Below, one piece after another: positions 59,959-64,000 of a DNA stretch of 64,000 nucleotides. The notes under the pieces are model-generated. The model did not search any database, was not told the DNA's origin, and saw only the letters and a list, made by a program, of their open reading frames with translations. The translations under genes were made by a program, and so were the position numbers. Source of the stretch: Natronococcus pandeyae (GTDB lineage Archaea; Halobacteriota; Halobacteria; Halobacteriales; Natrialbaceae); assembly GCF_008122205.1 (NCBI RefSeq), contig NZ_PHNJ01000010.1, positions 1 through 64,000 on the forward strand, in the 5' to 3' direction. Every line of letters begins with the position of its first letter. Positions within the stretch are counted from its first letter, which is position 1.

Positions 59959-61197
59959 ATGGAGTACCAAGACTCCGAGAAAGCAGTAGAGGTCGCAACC
60001 CGAGTTGAAGCGTTTATGGATGAGGTCGTCTTGCCACGAGAACGAGAAGCGCTGGCAAACGACGAGGTTATCACAAACGACGAAATCGAGGCAATGTGGG
60101 AAATGGCAAAGGACCGAGATCTCTTCGCACCACAGATGCCTGAAAAGTATGGCGGCCAGGGACTCGATTTCAGCGATATGCTCCCTTCTTTTGAACAGGT
60201 TGGTCGATCACTCATCGGAGCACTGTCAATCCGAGCTAACGCCCCACAAGAGGGCAATATGCACACCCTCGAAATGGTTGGAACGGATGAGCAGAAAGAG
60301 CAATGGCTTCGCCCGCTCGTTCAAGGAGAGATCTCTTCGGGTTTCTCAATGACGGAACCGATGCAGGGCGGTGGCTCGGATCCGAAAATGCTCCGGACCA
60401 CCGCAGAAAAAGATGGAGATGAATGGGTAATCAACGGTCACAAATGGTGGACAACAGATGGACTGACGGCGGATTTCCTGCTCGTAATGGCTCGGACCAA
60501 TATGGATGCCCACCCCTACTCAGGAACATCGATTATTCTTGTTCCGACTGACACCGACGGCGTGAATATCGTTCGAAACATTCCTCACATGGGTGGACAC
60601 AGTATAACCGAGCGAGAAGGAGGTCACGCCGAGATTAAGTTTGAAAACGTTCGTGTTCCGGTCGAAAACACAGTTGGGGAAGAAAACGAGGGATTCCAAA
60701 TCGCCCAAATGCGCCTTGGTGGCGGCCGACTTACACACTGCATGCGATATTCTGGTATGGCAGAACGATCACTCGATATCGCAAAGGCGTACCTCAGTAA
60801 GCGTGAAGCGTTCGGCGACCCGCTCGCTGAAAAGCAATCGTTGCGTCATAAAATCGCGGATGCCGAAACGAAACTTCATGCTGCACGAGCGATAGTTCGT
60901 CACGCTGCACGTGAACTGGACCGCAGTGAGGCTCGCATCGAAGTTGCGATGTCAAAGACGTATACTGCAAACGTCACAAACGAAATTATCGATCTTGCGG
61001 TACAGTGTTGTGGTGCAAACGGTATCGGCCGTGACCTTCCACTGGCGCACTTTTACGAGGATGTTCGCACATTCCGTATCGTTGACGGTGCTGATGAAGT
61101 ACACCGCCGGTCCATCGCTCGCGAGGCATTCGAAGACATTAAAGAAGAGGAGCTAGAGTATATTTGTCGGTTCGATACAAATAGACAGATGCATTAG
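59959..61197 (+). CDS. Acyl-CoA dehydrogenase, ACAD10/11-LvaC-like
   Basis: The 412-residue flavoprotein has ACAD motifs GFSMTEPMQGGGSDPKML, WVINGHKWWTTDGLTADFLL, the REAFGDPLAEKQSLRHKIAD segment and QCCGANGIGRDLPLAHFYED. The catalytic-base region reads RIVDGADEVHRRSIARE, with Asp where typical straight-chain enzymes have Glu, the form found in ACAD10/11 and LvaC relatives. In those it removes phosphate from a 4-phosphoacyl-CoA to give the 2-enoyl-CoA. The kinase of that pathway is encoded 1 kb upstream. Codon use is more AT-rich than in neighbouring genes, suggesting a different source. Confidence 0.9.
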   Translation: MEYQDSEKAVEVATRVEAFMDEVVLPREREALANDEVITNDEIEAMWEMAKDRDLFAPQMPEKYGGQGLDFSDMLPSFEQVGRSLIGALSIRANAPQEGNMHTLEMVGTDEQKEQWLRPLVQGEISSGFSMTEPMQGGGSDPKMLRTTAEKDGDEWVINGHKWWTTDGLTADFLLVMARTNMDAHPYSGTSIILVPTDTDGVNIVRNIPHMGGHSITEREGGHAEIKFENVRVPVENTVGEENEGFQIAQMRLGGGRLTHCMRYSGMAERSLDIAKAYLSKREAFGDPLAEKQSLRHKIADAETKLHAARAIVRHAARELDRSEARIEVAMSKTYTANVTNEIIDLAVQCCGANGIGRDLPLAHFYEDVRTFRIVDGADEVHRRSIAREAFEDIKEEELEYICRFDTNRQMH

Positions 61198-61370
61198 TTC
61201 TCATAGTATTATTGTAGTATTGTAAACACTACAATCTACTTCGGGAGGAAAAGTGGAGAAAACCTATCGTCTGTTCTATAATGCTAAATATATAATTAAA
61301 AATTCAACTAAGCTATACAATCATATTTCGAGTTCTAACCAGAATAGTATCCAAACTATGACAATAGTAT

Positions 61371-61379
61371 TAATTTATT
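61371..61379 (+). promoter_or_regulatory. TATA box of the M20 peptidase gene
   Basis: TAATTTATT is centred 26 bases before the ATG at 61401 within a very AT-rich 200-base gap. Confidence 0.45.
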
Positions 61380-61400
61380 GTATATCTATGTCAATAACGC

Positions 61401-62690
61401 ATGTCAAGGAGCACGGAGCTATCTCAAGTCCTTAGATCGAAAAAAGAGGAGTTGGTAACACTCACCGAGGAACTGGTCAAAGCGAAGTCTGTGACCGGAC
61501 ACGAACAACCGGCTCAGGATGTCGTTATAGATCGCCTCAAAGCAACTGGACTTGAACCTGATGTCTGGGAACCTGATCCGAAGAACCTCCAAGACCATGA
61601 GGCGTTTTTTGAAACCTCCTCATACGAAAAGTATGGCTATGACGGTCGTCCGAACGTTGCGACGTATCTTGAAGGAGGTGACGGACCGACACTCACCGTC
61701 GGCGGTCATGTTGACGTCGTAGACGTCACAGATTCGGAGTGGGAGTATGAGCCATGGGAACTGAGACAGGAGGGCGACAAGTTGTACGGCCGCGGAGTCG
61801 CCGACATGAAAGGTGGGATCGCCGCCGTACTAATCGCAATAGAGGCTCTCCAAGAAGTAGGAATCGAACTTGGTGGAGACCTCATCTTCCAGAGCGTCAT
61901 AGAAGAGGAAGATGGTGGAGTCGGCGGGACGCTCTCGGCTCTTGAGCGAGGGTACGTTCCCGATGCGGCGATTATCGCCGAACCATTCAACGTCCCAAAT
62001 CTTTGTGTCGCCAGCGCGGGCGTAATGTATTTCCGCGTAACAGTGCCTGGAAAGAGCATCCATGCCGCATGGGGGCACGAAGGAGTCAACGCGATCGGAA
62101 AGGCCACTAAGATTTACGAGGCTCTCGAAGAACTGGACGCTGAACGCAAGATGCGCATTGATTACCCGCCAGCATACCGTGCTGATTCATCCCTTGAGGG
62201 GAACGTCACGAACCTCAATATCGGGACTATCGGAGCCGGCGATTGGCCATCGACTGTGCCAAGCGAGGCCGTTTTGGAGGGGAGAATCGGCTGGCCGCCG
62301 GGCGAAAGCCGTGCCGAGGTGCGTGATCAAATTGAGTCGGTGATCCAGTCGGTCGCCGCTGAGGACGAATGGCTCATTGAGCACCCGCCTGAGCTTGATT
62401 GGTTTGGCTGGCAGGCTGAGCCCCACGAGACCGACACCGACGCGGAGATTGTTCAAGTTGCGAGGACAAACGCAGAGGAGGTTACAGGTGAGACAGGGAT
62501 GTTTGTCGGGGGCAATGCTGGCCTTGACGAGCGGTTCTTTGAACTTTATTACGATGTGCCTGCAGTCTCCATCGGTCCTGAAGGACACAACCTTCATGGC
62601 GCCGACGAACATACTACCGTCTCTTCTCTACTCGAGACTAGTGAGACGATCGCCCACAGTATTGTTGACTATCTCGGCACTGCCAATTGA
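61401..62690 (+). CDS. M20-family metallopeptidase / deacylase
   Basis: The 429-residue enzyme has the M20 ligand set: GGHVDVVDV (His and Asp), GRGVADMKGG (bridging Asp), FQSVIEEEDGG (catalytic Glu pair), IAEPFN (metal Glu) and the C-terminal EGHNLHGADEHT His. The middle part is the dimerisation lid (about 195-310). Relatives are acetylornithine deacetylase, DapE and aminoacylases, which cleave an amide bond with two zinc ions. Its substrate is unknown; it is a lone gene after the acyl-CoA dehydrogenase and before the transposase debris. Confidence 0.92.
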   Translation: MSRSTELSQVLRSKKEELVTLTEELVKAKSVTGHEQPAQDVVIDRLKATGLEPDVWEPDPKNLQDHEAFFETSSYEKYGYDGRPNVATYLEGGDGPTLTVGGHVDVVDVTDSEWEYEPWELRQEGDKLYGRGVADMKGGIAAVLIAIEALQEVGIELGGDLIFQSVIEEEDGGVGGTLSALERGYVPDAAIIAEPFNVPNLCVASAGVMYFRVTVPGKSIHAAWGHEGVNAIGKATKIYEALEELDAERKMRIDYPPAYRADSSLEGNVTNLNIGTIGAGDWPSTVPSEAVLEGRIGWPPGESRAEVRDQIESVIQSVAAEDEWLIEHPPELDWFGWQAEPHETDTDAEIVQVARTNAEEVTGETGMFVGGNAGLDERFFELYYDVPAVSIGPEGHNLHGADEHTTVSSLLETSETIAHSIVDYLGTAN

Positions 62691-62693
62691 GTC

Positions 62694-63114
62694 ACAACAC
62701 ATCTTTCGAATTAGGCGAAGAAATGATCGGTCAATAGGTCTGATTTTGGTTGAATCAATCTGATCAGTTCACTACTTTGATCTTGATAGGGGGCAGGAGA
62801 GTCTATCAAGGGAGCGACACGATTAGGTCCGTTATACAGGTCTAACTAGTACAGCTATTCGTCCATTCCGAACGGAATGTATACTGCTGTGATGTTACTG
62901 GTACTGATAAAGCGGTGGTATGTGAATTCCGAAACGGCATCTCGATATGTTCACTAATGGTGTTCATTCCTGAACACAATCTATGAAGAAGAATGTGCGC
63001 GACGTGATGTCGAACGCCAGTACACCGAGACGATCCTCGAGTATCTCGCCAAATTCGAGAACGCGTCTCGGGTTCACGTCACACTCACGCTTGACTGACA
63101 CACGTTGCTGCGCT
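62694..63114. other. Gene-free stretch before transposase debris
   Basis: About 420 bases. A short frame at 62972-63094 encodes RDVERQYTETILEYLAKFEN, which could be the end of a small regulator or transposon gene, but it has no start and was not assigned. Confidence 0.35.
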
Positions 63115-63245
63115 GCGGGACCGTGTGGGGGTTGGACCTCCGTTGATGCTGGTCTTGATCAGCGTCGGGAAAGTGTGTCTGGCGTACCTCAATGGATTCG
63201 GGCGCTGATTCAGAGTGGATACTCACAAGTCTGCAGTCAGTCGAG

Positions 63246-63336
63246 CGTCTGCGGATGGCTTGAACAATACTACAACCGTCAAAAACCGTATCAAGCTCTC
63301 GATGGAAAGACGCCGATTGAGAAGGTTCAGAACTAG
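63246..63336 (+). pseudogene. Transposase, C-terminal fragment
   Basis: The last 30 codons, CGWLEQYYNRQKPYQALDGK and TPIEKVQN, match the end of DDE transposases of the integrase-like type, where the pattern HxxLxGxTP is usual. The preceding part of the same frame (back to 62983) looks random. It is a tail end left by a deletion. Confidence 0.65.
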
Positions 63337-63408
63337 ACAGTACCGATAGTAGGCACCGTCTAGTTAGCGCGGTTAGAGAAACGAGCAGATCGTAGAGCTA
63401 ATTAGGCT

Positions 63409-64000
63409 ATGACGCCCGCAAACCTCCTCAGAGAGTGCTACGCGGCGGAATTTGATGAAACTTGGGAGCGTGAGCGGACGGCGACACGCGACTGGGTGTT
63501 CGCTTCGAGAGACACAAGCAATTCTTCGCTTGATAGGCGTAGAACGCTCTCATCAAGCCATCTGGGAATGGGTACATCGGCTGGCTGATAGCGTTTCAGA
63601 TCCGCCGACGGCGAAGCCGTCGCGGGCCGACACTGGTCAGACAACTGTCAGGATTAACGGTGGTTGGTCTTGGGTAAATGCTGCAATAGACCTTGACTCA
63701 CGGTTGATTCTCGATGTTGCAGTCTTTGGACTACGAAGTACCGATCCAGCTGCTGCGTTCTTGCATCGATTAACGAAAAACACGATCTCGACGACACGGT
63801 ATTTCTTGTCGATGGCTACGAACATTTGACTGCCCTCTCCCGGTTCGGGTTGAGCGTTCAGCTCGACCATGTCGAGAAAAATCTGATCGAAAAGTGGTTT
63901 CATACCCTCAAAATGCGAGTTGACCGCTTCCATAACTCGTGAGTGGGCAGTCGGGCGCCCGTCGGAGAATATCTTGAATAATTTGTACATTACTACACCA
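63409..64000 (+). pseudogene. DDE transposase (IS6-like), degenerate, running off the window
   Basis: It starts at the ATG at 63409 (MTPANLLRECYAAEFDETW), shifts frame near 63470, continues with CSLRETQAILRLIGVERSHQ and AIWEWVHRLAD, has lost the motif around the first Asp, then reads NAAIDLDSRLILDVAVFG and, after another shift near 63780, TVFLVDGYEHLTALSRFG and NLIEKWFHTLKMRVDRFHNS followed by an in-frame TGA and a TAA. It is inactive; the last part lies beyond the window. It resembles haloarchaeal IS6-group transposases, though the exact group is uncertain. Confidence 0.8.

Noticed and set aside
63606-63622. Another perfect 7-3-7 hairpin (CGACGGCGAAGCCGTCG), like those in tnpB
   Set aside because: It lies inside transposase coding sequence (PPTAKPSR) that relatives also encode, so the palindrome is explained by codons and is not counted as a repeat copy.
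1-64000. CRISPR array, tRNA or rRNA genes, prophage, replication origin
   Set aside because: No regularly spaced repeats, cloverleaf-like genes, structural phage genes or Orc1/Cdc6 gene were seen on reading the window.

Overview
The window looks like chromosomal or megaplasmid DNA of a halophilic archaeon (class Halobacteria). The proteins are strongly acidic, several lipoproteins carry twin-arginine signals, the regulators are of the Bat (HTH_10) and Lrp types, and many genes have a TATA box 24-30 bases upstream of the start codon with no Shine-Dalgarno sequence, the archaeal leaderless pattern. I cannot name the genus. I saw no tRNA, rRNA or CRISPR array.

Region by region. 1-8 kb: an Lrp regulator, a membrane protein, then a tightly packed minus-strand cluster of five secreted Tat lipoproteins and a DUF4870 membrane protein; four domains in three of the lipoproteins share one pattern (an early and a terminal cysteine). 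8.5-12.5 kb: two signalling genes, a receiver-PAS-GAF-Bat regulator and a 7TM-PAS histidine kinase. 12.6-20 kb: an insertion-sequence-scarred island holding two divergent PD-(D/E)XK nuclease-like genes, a dead IS630 element, and an RdfA / SMC-like coiled-coil ATPase pair. 20-62 kb: a large catabolic island of acyl-CoA metabolism, with two paralogous thiolase/DUF35 gene pairs, five acyl-CoA synthetase genes or long remnants, two acyl-CoA dehydrogenases, 3-hydroxyacyl-CoA dehydrogenases (one fused to an enoyl-CoA hydratase), a family III CoA-transferase, a methylmalonyl-CoA-mutase-like large subunit, a P450 beside an amidohydrolase-like/MIP18 pair, and three transporters (MFS, AtoE-type, sodium:solute symporter). 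Its end (57.8-61.2 kb) holds a kinase + SDR + acyl-CoA dehydrogenase set resembling the pathway that removes the hydroxyl group of 4-hydroxyacyl-CoAs. 62.7-64 kb: transposase debris running off the window end.

Together the 20-62 kb genes read as uptake, CoA activation, oxidation and thiolytic cleavage of one or more unusual organic acids, perhaps oxidised first by the P450; the substrate cannot be read from sequence. The region is being remodelled: I count at least eleven broken genes. Among them are an acyl-CoA synthetase with a large internal deletion at a short repeated coding motif, two places where divergent gene fragments are fused head to head, and a TnpB gene interrupted by exactly 49 bases made of two perfect 7-3-7 hairpins.
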